This document shows positions 44,216-54,712 of a stretch of 64,000 nt of DNA, piece after piece. Below the pieces are notes generated by a model, which saw only the letters and a list, made by a program, of their open reading frames with translations, searched no databases and was not told where the DNA came from. Positions within the stretch are counted from its first letter, which is position 1. The number at the start of each line of letters is the position of its first letter. Made by a program: the position numbers and the translations under genes. This DNA is from Pseudomonas abieticivorans (GTDB taxonomy: Bacteria; Pseudomonadota; Gammaproteobacteria; Pseudomonadales; Pseudomonadaceae). Location: positions 3,713,501-3,777,500 of the forward strand of contig NZ_CP094975.1 in the NCBI RefSeq assembly GCF_023509015.1, written 5' to 3'.

Positions 44216-45367
44216 TTACTCCCCTTTGCCGCCGGCAGCTGCTTGGTTGGCCGGAGCAGGGTTTTTAGCCTGGTCGGCAGACCATTCGCTTGCCTTGACC
44301 TCGGCACCGGGCTTGACGTACTGCAGGCCTTCGACGATGACGCGATCACCGGCCTTCAGGCCGTCTTCCACCAGCCATTGGCTACCGACGGTGCGGTTGG
44401 CCTTCAGCTCACGCAGCTCGACTTTATTGTCGGCGTTGACGATCAGTGCAGTCGGGGCGCCCTTTAGGTCACGGGTCACGCCCTGTTGTGGCGCCAGGAT
44501 GGCCTGGGCCGCTACACCGGCCTGCAGTTGGGCGTGTACGAACATGCCGGGCAGCAGGGTGTGGTCAGGGTTGGGGAACACGGCGCGCAGGGTCACGGAA
44601 CCGGTGGTCTGGTCGACCGATACTTCCGAGAATTCCAGCTTACCGTCCACACCATAGGTGCTGCCGTCTTCCAGCGTCAGCTTGACCTTGGCGGCGTTGT
44701 CGCCGGCCTTCTGCAGGGCACCGCTGGCCAGTTCCTTGCGCAGCTTGAGGATCTCGGCCGAGGACTGGGTCACGTCGACGTAGATCGGGTCCAGTTGCTG
44801 GATGGTGGCCATGGCGTCGGTCTGGCCGTTGGTTACCAAGGCGCCTTCGGTCACGTCGGAACGGCCGATGCGGCCGGTGATCGGGGCCAGTACCTTGGTG
44901 TAGCGCAGGTTGATCTGGGCGCTCTTGAGCGTGGCGTCGGCCTGCAGTTGGGTGGAGCGTGCGTTGTCGTATTCCTGACGGCTTACGGCTTGTTCGCTGA
45001 CCAACTGCTTATAGCGATCGCTCAACGACTTGGCGGATGCTTGGCTGGCCTGGGCACTGGCCAAGGTCGCTTCGTACACCGAAGGGTCGATCTGGTACAG
45101 CTGATCGCCGACCTTCACGTCCGAGCCTTCCTTGAACAGGCGCTTGAGGATGATGCCGTTCACTTGAGGACGCACTTCAGCCACACGGTACGCAGTGGTG
45201 CGGCCGGGCAGTTCGGTGGTCAGGGTGTAGGCCTGGGGTTGCAGGGTTACGACGCCGACCTGAGGAGTTTGTGCGACCGGGGCCGCTTCTTCCTTTTTAC
45301 AGCCACTGAGCAGGGTTGCCAGGGCGACGGCGGAAACCAGAGCGGTAACAGCTGGCTTGAATTGCAT
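44216..45367 (-). CDS. ttgA: TtgA/EmhA-type periplasmic adaptor of the RND pump
   Basis: A 383-residue membrane-fusion lipoprotein with lipobox LLSGC (Cys23). The lipoyl/hairpin region contains RPQVNGIILKRLFKEGSDVK and an alpha-hairpin rich in Ala and Gln (residues 100-140), then RYTKVLAPITGRIGRSDVTE. First gene of the ttgABC-type operon. Its promoter faces that of the TetR regulator across 250 bp, with a recognisable TtgR-type operator at 45454. Confidence 0.92.
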   Translation of the reverse strand: MQFKPAVTALVSAVALATLLSGCKKEEAAPVAQTPQVGVVTLQPQAYTLTTELPGRTTAYRVAEVRPQVNGIILKRLFKEGSDVKVGDQLYQIDPSVYEATLASAQASQASAKSLSDRYKQLVSEQAVSRQEYDNARSTQLQADATLKSAQINLRYTKVLAPITGRIGRSDVTEGALVTNGQTDAMATIQQLDPIYVDVTQSSAEILKLRKELASGALQKAGDNAAKVKLTLEDGSTYGVDGKLEFSEVSVDQTTGSVTLRAVFPNPDHTLLPGMFVHAQLQAGVAAQAILAPQQGVTRDLKGAPTALIVNADNKVELRELKANRTVGSQWLVEDGLKAGDRVIVEGLQYVKPGAEVKASEWSADQAKNPAPANQAAAGGKGE

Positions 45368-45453
45368 GAAGATCCTCGGTCAGGAGCACACAAGAGGCTC
45401 AAGAATAGTGGAACGGCAAAAAAATGTTTCGACTGGATAAGTAGCTTACTAAC

Positions 45454-45485
45454 GAATATACTTACATTCACGGTTGTTTGTAAAC
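45454..45485. promoter_or_regulatory. TtgR/EmhR-type operator
   Basis: Read on the minus strand this is GTTTACAAACAACC followed by GTGAATGTAAGTATATTC. It is nearly the same as the TtgR operator of P. putida as I remember it (TTACAAACAACCATGAATGT and on to TATATTC). It lies 86 bp before the adaptor gene and 133 bp before the regulator gene, where one site can control both promoters. Confidence 0.8.
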
Positions 45486-45618
45486 ACCCTTGACCGACTC
45501 TTTACCCTCGGCCAAGGCTTGAATCAGTAGCGCGGGAGCAGGCAGAACAAAGGTCGCCCCGATACCGGTATCAACGGCTGCATGCCGCTTGTGCCACCCC
45601 AGATGAGGTTTTACTGCC

Positions 45619-46251
45619 ATGGTCCGTCGTACCAAAGAGGAAGCACAGGAGACCCGAAGCCAAATACTTGAAGCGGCTGAAAAAGCTTTCTATGAGCGCG
45701 GCGTATCGCGCACCACGCTGGCTGACATTGCTGCATTGGCAGGTGTCACCCGCGGCGCCATCTACTGGCATTTCAGCAACAAGGCCGAGCTGTTGCAGGC
45801 GATGTTCGACACGCTGCACGAACCGCTGGACGAGTTGGCCCGCGCCAGTGAAAGTGAAGACGAACTGGACCCACTGGGATGTATGCGGCGGTTGCTGATT
45901 GAATTGTGTCATCGTATTTCGCTGGATCCAAAAACCCGGCGCATCAATGAGATCCTTTTTCATAAATGCGAATTCACCGATGAAATGTGCGACCTGCGCA
46001 AGCAGCGCAAGGCTGAAAGCCTGGATTGCAATGTGCGGATCGAATTGACGCTGCGCAATTCGATCAAACGCGGCCAGTTGCCGGAAAACCTTGACACCCA
46101 GCGGGCCGCAGTGGCGCTGCATGCCTATATCGATGGGTTGCTGGGGCAATGGTTGCTGGTTCCCGACAGCTTCGGCTTGCACCAGGACGCAGAGCTGTGG
46201 GTCGATGCGATGATCGATATGCTGCGCCTGAGCCCAGCACTGCGCAAATGA
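45619..46251 (+). CDS. ttgR: TtgR/EmhR-type TetR-family repressor
   Basis: A 210-residue TetR repressor. The N-terminal HTH is [20 protein letters not shown] with [15 protein letters not shown] (residues 25-60). The C-terminal ligand domain matches TtgR/AcrR-type proteins in length. In the family, aromatic compounds and antibiotics bind the pocket and release the operator. It is divergent from the pump operon it should control, with the operator between them. Confidence 0.9.
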   Translation: MVRRTKEEAQETRSQILEAAEKAFYERGVSRTTLADIAALAGVTRGAIYWHFSNKAELLQAMFDTLHEPLDELARASESEDELDPLGCMRRLLIELCHRISLDPKTRRINEILFHKCEFTDEMCDLRKQRKAESLDCNVRIELTLRNSIKRGQLPENLDTQRAAVALHAYIDGLLGQWLLVPDSFGLHQDAELWVDAMIDMLRLSPALRK

Positions 46252-46392
46252 GTGTGTGAATCCAGTTGTGTCTGGAAGCCCCGTTAGAGAGAATCCATTC
46301 AGCGCAGGCAGCGTGCCATTATCTACCCGCATTTTCGGTTTGGATAGTTAGTCGGCTAAGTGGTTTACACATTTAATGTTGCGGATTAATGA

Positions 46393-47277
46393 ATGGCGGC
46401 GCCCAAGACCCTGCTCGACGCAACCCAACAGCCACTGACCGGGATCGGGCTGATCTGTCTGTCGGTGCTGCTGTTTGCCAGCCACGACGCCTTGTCCAAG
46501 TACCTTTCCGGTATCTACCCGATCGTGATCGTGGTGTGGGCGCGCTACCTGGTACACACCCTGTTGATGCTGATCGTGTTCGTACCCCGCGCCGGGCTCT
46601 CGTCGGTGGTGCGCACCCGGCGCCCGGGCCTGCAATTGATACGGGCGCTGTTTTTGATCGGCACCAGCCTGTTCTTCACCACGGGCCTGCGCTACATCCC
46701 CTTGGCCGAAGCCACCGCGGTCAACTTCCTCGCCCCCTTGCTGGTGACCGCGTTGTCGGTGCCGCTGCTCAAGGAAACCGTCACGCGTAGCCAATGGGCG
46801 GCAGTATCGGCGGGTTTCATCGGGGTGTTGGTCATCGTGCGCCCCGGTGGCAGCCTGTTTACCCCGGCCATTTTGCTGCCGCTCAGTTCGGCGCTGTGCT
46901 TTGGCTGCTATCAACTGCTTACCCGCAAGCTCAGTGAAATCGACAGCCCGACCACCAGTAACTTTCTCGCTGGCATCTTCAATACCCTGATCATGTCGGC
47001 CCTGTTGCCGTTTTTCTGGACCGCCGTGGACTGGCGTCACGGCGTGCTGATGATCGGCCTGGGCACCTGCGGCATGCTCGGCCACCTGCTGCTGACGCAA
47101 GCCTTCCGCCATGCACCGCCGGCGATGCTGGCGCCGTTCAGTTACGGGCAGATCCTGTTCGCCGGGCTCTATGGCTACCTGATTTTCGACCACACCCCGG
47201 ATGGCATTGCCATGATCGGCATCGCCATCATCTGTGTCAGCGGCCTGGCCGTGGCCTGGGGGCAGCGCAAACGCTGA
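46393..47277 (+). CDS. EamA/DMT-family exporter
   Basis: A 294-residue protein of ten hydrophobic helices forming two EamA repeats. It has ICLSVLLFASHDALSKYLSG in helix 1, PLAEATAVNFLAPLLVTAL in the first repeat and PFSYGQILFAGLYGYLIFD in the second. Such carriers export small metabolites; the substrate is unknown. A minus-strand frame of almost the same length is a shadow. Followed after 46 bp by a tandem-Cache protein, possibly co-transcribed. Confidence 0.85.
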   Translation: MAAPKTLLDATQQPLTGIGLICLSVLLFASHDALSKYLSGIYPIVIVVWARYLVHTLLMLIVFVPRAGLSSVVRTRRPGLQLIRALFLIGTSLFFTTGLRYIPLAEATAVNFLAPLLVTALSVPLLKETVTRSQWAAVSAGFIGVLVIVRPGGSLFTPAILLPLSSALCFGCYQLLTRKLSEIDSPTTSNFLAGIFNTLIMSALLPFFWTAVDWRHGVLMIGLGTCGMLGHLLLTQAFRHAPPAMLAPFSYGQILFAGLYGYLIFDHTPDGIAMIGIAIICVSGLAVAWGQRKR

Positions 47278-47323
47278 AGCCGTCTACGCTCTTGTGAACC
47301 AACAAAAACAAGAGGGTGTGCGC

Positions 47324-48175
47324 ATGAGGCAAGTGTTCAGCAAGGTATTGTGGGTGTGGCTGTTGCTGACGGTATCGCAACTGGCCCCGGCCGCTACGGT
47401 GGATAACGATCAGGACGCCGAGGCGGCCAGGGCGCTGCTGGAAAAAGCCCTGGCTTATTACCACGACAACGGAGACAAGGCGTTTGCCGCCTTCAGCCGC
47501 CAAGGCCAATTCATCCAGGACGACCGCTACGTGTTCGTGGTCGACACCAAGGGCGTGATGCTTGCCAGTGGCGGGCCTTCTGCCGCGCTGATTGGCCGCG
47601 ACGTGTCCGAAGTACTCGGGCCGGACCTGCGCCAAGCTTTCGAAAAAGCCTTGAAAACCCCTGAAGCCAATGGCATCCAGGAAGCCGAGTACCGCTGGCA
47701 GAATTGGAAGGATGGCAAGGTCGAACGCAAGCGCGTGTACTTCCAGCGGGTGGGTGAACGCATCCTCGCGGTGGGCTACTACCTGCCGCGCGCGTCTGCC
47801 GAACAAGCCAAGGCACTGCTGGACAAAGCCGCCAGCGACCTGCAAAAAGACGAGAAGGGCACGCTCACGGCGATCAACAGCTTGAAGGGCGGTTACCTGC
47901 AGGACGACTTGTACGTGTTCGTCGTCGACCTCGACACCCACCGCTATGTCGCCCACGGCACCAACCTGCGGCTGGTAAATGTCGACTTCACCACCATCAA
48001 AGACCCCGACGGCAAACCGGTGGGCGAGCCGATCCTGGCCCTGATGGCCAAGCAGGATTCGGGGGAGTATGCCTACCGGTGGCGTAACCCGGTGACCAGC
48101 AAGGTCGAGGACAAGCACGCTTACTTGCGCAAGGTGGGGCATTGGGTGGTGGCGGTGGGGTATTACAGCCGGTGA
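47324..48175 (+). CDS. Periplasmic tandem Cache-domain protein
   Basis: A 283-residue exported protein. A signal peptide covers about residues 1-24 (cleavage near PAAT). Two sCache-like repeats follow: the first has DDRYVFVVDTKGVMLASGG and ends ILAVGYYLPR; the second has DDLYVFVVDLDTHRYVAHG and ends WVVAVGYYSR. No membrane anchor, kinase, cyclase or chemotaxis domain is attached, so it would be a free periplasmic ligand-binding protein. The ligand and any receptor partner are unknown. Start chosen at ATG 47324 after AGAGGG. Confidence 0.75.
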   Translation: MRQVFSKVLWVWLLLTVSQLAPAATVDNDQDAEAARALLEKALAYYHDNGDKAFAAFSRQGQFIQDDRYVFVVDTKGVMLASGGPSAALIGRDVSEVLGPDLRQAFEKALKTPEANGIQEAEYRWQNWKDGKVERKRVYFQRVGERILAVGYYLPRASAEQAKALLDKAASDLQKDEKGTLTAINSLKGGYLQDDLYVFVVDLDTHRYVAHGTNLRLVNVDFTTIKDPDGKPVGEPILALMAKQDSGEYAYRWRNPVTSKVEDKHAYLRKVGHWVVAVGYYSR

Positions 48176-48274
48176 GGGCAGCGGTGGCCCCCCGCGTGGC
48201 CTATTCGCGTAACTGCGATAGGAACCAGGCGGGCAACTCCTATCTTTCAGAATGCAGTGCGATGCAACAAATAA

Positions 48275-48317
48275 TGTGGGAGCAAGCTTGCTTGCGATAG
48301 GCCGCGCGGGCGGCCGG
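48275..48317 (+). repeat. Dispersed palindromic repeat, copy 1
   Basis: The unit begins TGTGGGAGCAAGCTTGCTTG and continues into GGCCGCGCGGGCGGCCGG. It recurs at 56260 (inverted) and 56428. It contains two nested palindromes (CAAGCTTG and the GC-rich block). It lies six bases past the end of the MFS gene on the other strand. Confidence 0.85.
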
Positions 48318-48322
48318 CTCGC

Positions 48323-49804
48323 TCACCGCCCGCGCAACACATTGTTCGGCATCGCCAACGCCGCCGCCAACCCCAGCAACGACACCAGCGCACTGCCCAT
48401 CAGCAAGTGCTTGAACGTCTGCAACAGCTCCCCGCGCAAGGCATCCTGGGCGGGGCCGGGTGCGGCGTTCAGGCTGTCGAGCAAGGCGTTGCCCGAAGCG
48501 CCCTCCGGGCCCATGCCGGCGTTCAGGTGCAAGCCTTGCAGCAACGCCAGCAGCAGTGCCGACATGCACGCCACCCCCATGGCCCCGCCCAGAGAGCGGA
48601 ACAGGTTGGTGGTGCTGGTGGCCACGCCCATGTCGCGTTGCTGCACCGAGTTCTGTGCACCCACCAATGAGGTGGGGAACTGCAAGCCTGCGGCGACGCC
48701 GGTCAACAGCATGAACAGCGAACTCAACACGAAGGCCTGGGGCGGGGTGAAGGCGATGCCCAGGATGGCCAGGGGGATAAGTGCGGCACCGGTCAGGATG
48801 ATCGGTTTGAAGTACCCGGTCCTGGCCGTGGTACGCCCGCCAAAAAACGCGCCCAGCGGCAGGCCGATGGCCAGCGGCAACAGGTGCAGGGCGGCACTGT
48901 CGGCGCCGGAGCCGGTGACCGTCTGGTAGCGCAGCGGGATCAGCACTGACAACGAAATGGCCTGGAAACTGGTAAAGAACACCGTGCACCAGCACAGGAT
49001 CGCCGGGCGGATGGCAAACAGGTGCATGGGCAGCAGCGGTTCGCGAAAGCGCCGCTCGTGCAGCACGAACAGGGTCAGTGCCAGCACCGCGACGATCAAC
49101 AGCGAGTACACCGAACTGTCGCGCCAGGCATGACCCTGGCCAATCAGGGTGATGCCCATCAGCAACGAGCTCAGGCCCAGGATCATCAGCACGGTGCCCA
49201 GGTAGTCGATCACCGGAGTGCGCCTGTTGACGGCAAGCCCTGCCAGGGTTTTGCGCGTGTAGAACCAGGCGCCCAAGCCCAGGGGAATGTTCAGCAAAAA
49301 TACCCAGCGCCAGGACAGGTATTCGGTCATGTAGCCGCCCAGCACCGGCCCGGCAACGCTGGCCACCGCGTACATGCTGCTGAAGTAGCCCTGGTAGCGG
49401 CCACGTTCGCGCGGTGGCACGAAGTCGCCGATGATCGCCTGGCTGACCGAAACCATGCCACCGGCACCGATGCCCTGGAGGATGCGCGCCAGCACCAGTT
49501 GCTCCATGCTCTGGGCCATGGCGCAGAATACCGAGGCGCCGGTAAAAAGCCCCAGGCCGATCAAAATCATTTGCCGGCGGCCATACAGGTCGCCGAACTT
49601 GCCGTAGATGGGCACAGCCACGGTCATTGCCACCATGTAGCCGGAGATTACCCAGGCCAGCAGGTTGACGTCGTTGAACTGGGCGGAGATAGCGGGCATG
49701 GAGACGGCGACGATGGTCTGGTCCAATGCGCCGAGGAAAATCGACAGCATCAGGCAGGTCAGTACGCTGCGCAAGGCGGGTTGTGGCACGTTCAGATTGG
49801 TCAC
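48323..49804 (-). CDS. DHA2-family MFS drug exporter
   Basis: A 493-residue 14-helix MFS transporter. Marks are IFLGALDQTIVAVSMPAI (DHA2 motif D1), YGKFGDLYGRRQMILIG (motif A), LQGIGAGGMVSVSQAII (motif B region) and GPVLGGYMTEYLSWRWVFLLN (motif C). It should export amphiphilic drugs by proton antiport. Single gene, convergent with the Cache gene. A GC-rich hairpin (GACCCGCC/GGCGGGTC, 49829-49849) lies between its start and the pobA stop. Confidence 0.86.
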   Translation of the reverse strand: MTNLNVPQPALRSVLTCLMLSIFLGALDQTIVAVSMPAISAQFNDVNLLAWVISGYMVAMTVAVPIYGKFGDLYGRRQMILIGLGLFTGASVFCAMAQSMEQLVLARILQGIGAGGMVSVSQAIIGDFVPPRERGRYQGYFSSMYAVASVAGPVLGGYMTEYLSWRWVFLLNIPLGLGAWFYTRKTLAGLAVNRRTPVIDYLGTVLMILGLSSLLMGITLIGQGHAWRDSSVYSLLIVAVLALTLFVLHERRFREPLLPMHLFAIRPAILCWCTVFFTSFQAISLSVLIPLRYQTVTGSGADSAALHLLPLAIGLPLGAFFGGRTTARTGYFKPIILTGAALIPLAILGIAFTPPQAFVLSSLFMLLTGVAAGLQFPTSLVGAQNSVQQRDMGVATSTTNLFRSLGGAMGVACMSALLLALLQGLHLNAGMGPEGASGNALLDSLNAAPGPAQDALRGELLQTFKHLLMGSALVSLLGLAAALAMPNNVLRGR

Positions 49805-49888
49805 GGCGGCAGGCCTGAGGGGCAGTTGGACCCGCCGCGCAGGCGGGTCGAAAGTGCCCTCAGTGTACTTGATAGCTAGCTATGGATT

Positions 49889-52127
<2,239 letters not shown>

Positions 52128-52144
<17 letters not shown>

Positions 52145-52304
52145 GCGTCGCGCTGTGCGGGATACACATGGTGGTGCTGCAACTGGCGTCGAGCTGGCGC
52201 ACGTTGCGGGCCTGTTCCACACGCCAGGCCGCAGTGGCGTACAGGGCGGACACGGCGAAGATACCGAGCATGATCACGCATTTGTTTCTTGTTTTTGTGT
52301 GCAT
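52128..52304 (-). CDS. Small single-helix membrane protein
   Basis: A 58-residue peptide from ATG 52304 with GAGGT well spaced before it. MHTKTRNKCV is followed by a hydrophobic helix (IMLGIFAVSALYATAAW) and a polar tail with two cysteines. The last 17 bp overlap the 3' end of pobR on the other strand. No family recognised; the good ribosome site and single clean membrane helix support a real gene. Confidence 0.45.
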
Positions 52305-52401
52305 CGCGTTTACCTCAAGCTTGTGGCGTAAAGGTACTGTTCCAAGCATAGGACACTGTGCGACGAATGGAGTGCCGACCAGACAATCGGCGCGGCGTTA
52401 T

Positions 52402-53331
52402 TCAGCGTGTGGATAAGACCTTATCGAACAGGCCCTGGTCCCACGACGGCTCGGGTGTAAAGCGTGCGGCCAGGAAGTCCAGCAGGCTGCGCAGGGCCAC
52501 CGGCATGTGTTTGCGTGAGGCATACACGGCGTGCAGGTTGAGCTCGCGCGGGCGGGCATGGGGTAGCAAGGCAAGCAGTTCGCCCCGACGCAACGGCGCG
52601 CCGGCCAGGTAGGTCGGCAGCATGGCCACGCCGGCCCCGGCCAATGCAGCCTTTTGCAATGACACCGCGTCGTTGGCGCTCAGGTTGCCCTGCACCGCCA
52701 CTGACACGGGGCCATCGGCTTGCTCGAAATGCCACAGGTGTTTGCCGAAGTAGGCGTGCGTCAGGCAATTGTGCAGGCCCAGGTCCTGCACCTGAAGCGG
52801 CGTGCCGTGGGTTTGCAGATAAGCGGGCGCCGCGCAGATCACCGAACGGCACACCGTGAGCTGGCGGGCGATCAGGTTGGGGTCCAGGTCATTGCTGGTT
52901 CGGATGGCCAGGTCGATGCGCTCGTCCACCAGATTGACCGTGCGATCCAGCATCTGCAGGTCGATCTTCACCTCAGGGTAGCGCCGTATGTAATCGGTCA
53001 ATGCATCGATCAACTGCGCCTGGCCGAACGAGGTGCTGACACTGACGCGCAACTCGCCCTTGGGCGTGTCCCGGGGTGTGCGGCCGATGGCCTGCAGGTC
53101 GCCACTCAACTCGAGCATCTGCTGGCAGCGGGGCAGGGTTTCAAGGCCTGCGGCCGTCAGGCTCAATTTGCGCGTGGTGCGGTGCATCAGGCGTGCGCCG
53201 ATCCAGTCCTCAAGTTCGGCCAGGTAGCGTGACACCACCGGGCGCGACAGTTGCAGGTGTTCCGCCGCCGCCGATTGGCTGCCCAGCTCCACCACGCTCA
53301 CAAACACCCGCATTGCGTTCAAACGATCCAT
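52402..53331 (-). CDS. LysR-family transcriptional regulator
   Basis: A 309-residue LysR protein of the CrgA/AaeR-like branch. The N-terminal HTH is FVSVVELGSQSAAAEHLQLS then RPVVSRYLAELEDWIGARL. The substrate-binding domain follows from residue 90. It is divergent from the MBL-fold gene at 53447 with 115 bp between them, so that gene is the likely target. Inducer unknown. Confidence 0.87.
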   Translation of the reverse strand: MDRLNAMRVFVSVVELGSQSAAAEHLQLSRPVVSRYLAELEDWIGARLMHRTTRKLSLTAAGLETLPRCQQMLELSGDLQAIGRTPRDTPKGELRVSVSTSFGQAQLIDALTDYIRRYPEVKIDLQMLDRTVNLVDERIDLAIRTSNDLDPNLIARQLTVCRSVICAAPAYLQTHGTPLQVQDLGLHNCLTHAYFGKHLWHFEQADGPVSVAVQGNLSANDAVSLQKAALAGAGVAMLPTYLAGAPLRRGELLALLPHARPRELNLHAVYASRKHMPVALRSLLDFLAARFTPEPSWDQGLFDKVLSTR

Positions 53332-53446
53332 GATTTGCCCGGTATATGAAACAAACTATGCTGGATAATCGCATTTTTTGTAATGAAAGTCGCAACTAAG
53401 CTGTCCGTTGTCGCCCCATGCGGGCCTATAGGACGGGTAATATCCA

Positions 53447-54325
53447 ATGCGTACATTCAAACGGTGGCTGGCGGTTCTGGCCGTCTCGGCAGGCTTGGGC
53501 AATGCCTGGGCCTTCGCTGATGAACCGCTGCACCTGCAGGTTTACAACCCTGGCACGGCCGCCGTGTTCCCCGTCAGCTCGGTGCTAGTCAGCGGCCGTC
53601 ACGAGGCCATTCTGGTGGACGCGCAATTCGGCCAGCGCCAGGCCCAGGCAGTGGTCGAGCTGATCAAGGCCAGCGGCAAGCAACTCACCACCATTTACAT
53701 CAGCCATGGCGACCCGGACTACTATTTCGGCTTGCAAACCCTGACCCAGGCGTTCCCCCAGGCCAAGGTCTTGGCCTCAAAGCCCACTGTCGCCCATATC
53801 AAGGCAACGGTCGCCGATAAGCTGGCGTTCTGGGGGCCGAAAATGGGCGCTGATAAACCCACCCGTACTGTCATCCCGAATGTGCTGGAAGGTAACAGCC
53901 TGACCTTGGAAGGCCATAAGCTCCAAGTGCTGGGGTTGGACGGTGCGCAGCCAGACCGCAGCTTCGTGTGGATTCCATCCCTGAAGGCCGTGGTGGGCGG
54001 CGTGGTGGTCGCCGACAACATTCACGTCTGGATGGCCGATACCCAAACCGCGCAATCACATCGTGACTGGCTGGCAACCCTGCAACGTATCGAGCAACTG
54101 CAACCCTCGGTGGTGGTGCCAGGGCACTATCTGGGTGACGCCGCGCATTCGTTGGCAGCCGTGCAGTTTACTCAGGCCTACATCAAGGCATTTGATGAGG
54201 AGGCGGCCAAAGCGACTGACAGCCAGGCGTTGATCAAGGCCATGAACCAGCGCTTCCCGGGCTTGGGCGAAGCCGCGTCGCTGGAACTGAGTGCCAAGGT
54301 TGCCAAAGGCGAAATGAAGTGGTGA
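53447..54325 (+). CDS. Exported MBL-fold protein with altered metal ligands
   Basis: A 292-residue metallo-beta-lactamase-fold protein with a signal peptide (cleavage near AFADE, residue 24). The usual metal motif HxHxDH reads HGDPDY inside YISHGDPDYYFG, so the second and last His are replaced by Asp and Tyr. Later blocks include GGVVVADNIHVW and VVVPGHYLG, which keep Asp and His ligands. The pattern resembles a branch of MBL hydrolases in proteobacteria whose metal content is unclear. It is controlled perhaps by the divergent LysR gene. Substrate unknown. Confidence 0.8.
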   Translation: MRTFKRWLAVLAVSAGLGNAWAFADEPLHLQVYNPGTAAVFPVSSVLVSGRHEAILVDAQFGQRQAQAVVELIKASGKQLTTIYISHGDPDYYFGLQTLTQAFPQAKVLASKPTVAHIKATVADKLAFWGPKMGADKPTRTVIPNVLEGNSLTLEGHKLQVLGLDGAQPDRSFVWIPSLKAVVGGVVVADNIHVWMADTQTAQSHRDWLATLQRIEQLQPSVVVPGHYLGDAAHSLAAVQFTQAYIKAFDEEAAKATDSQALIKAMNQRFPGLGEAASLELSAKVAKGEMKW

Positions 54326-54712
54326 TTGGACTGAACTTTTTCTGATTGGATAGCGGTTTTATATAGCTAAATGACTGGCAGTTAATATTTTATTTATATA
54401 AATCAGTTATTTATCTATCAATATAGCTACTGAAACAATTTGTAACTAGTATTTGACGCGCGGCCCCGACTTTGAAAGGATGGGGTCGTGACTTCCACCA
54501 GTGGCTAATGGCCCTACCGGTCACCCCTTCTGCAGCACTGTGCACTGCGCAGTTTTCGAAAAAACGCTTTGACCCCTTGAAATCCCAGACCCTGTCTGTG
54601 CGGTAGCCGTGTTTCCTGGCCAACCCGCATCGGACCGACTTCTGCCGCCTGCCTTTTCTCACCACATGCACCCGGACGCTCCGTGCGCTCGACCTATGCA
54701 GGGGAACACCTT
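54326..54712. other. AT-rich gap before an orphan FAD enzyme
   Basis: 387 bp without a convincing gene. Bases 54350-54450 are unusually AT-rich for this genome, with repeated TATATAGCTA/ATATAGCTACT and TTTATTTATATAAATC. This suggests an H-NS/MvaT-bound promoter or an acquired segment. The right half is normal GC. A minus-strand open frame of 86 codons in it has no recognisable product. Confidence 0.5.
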
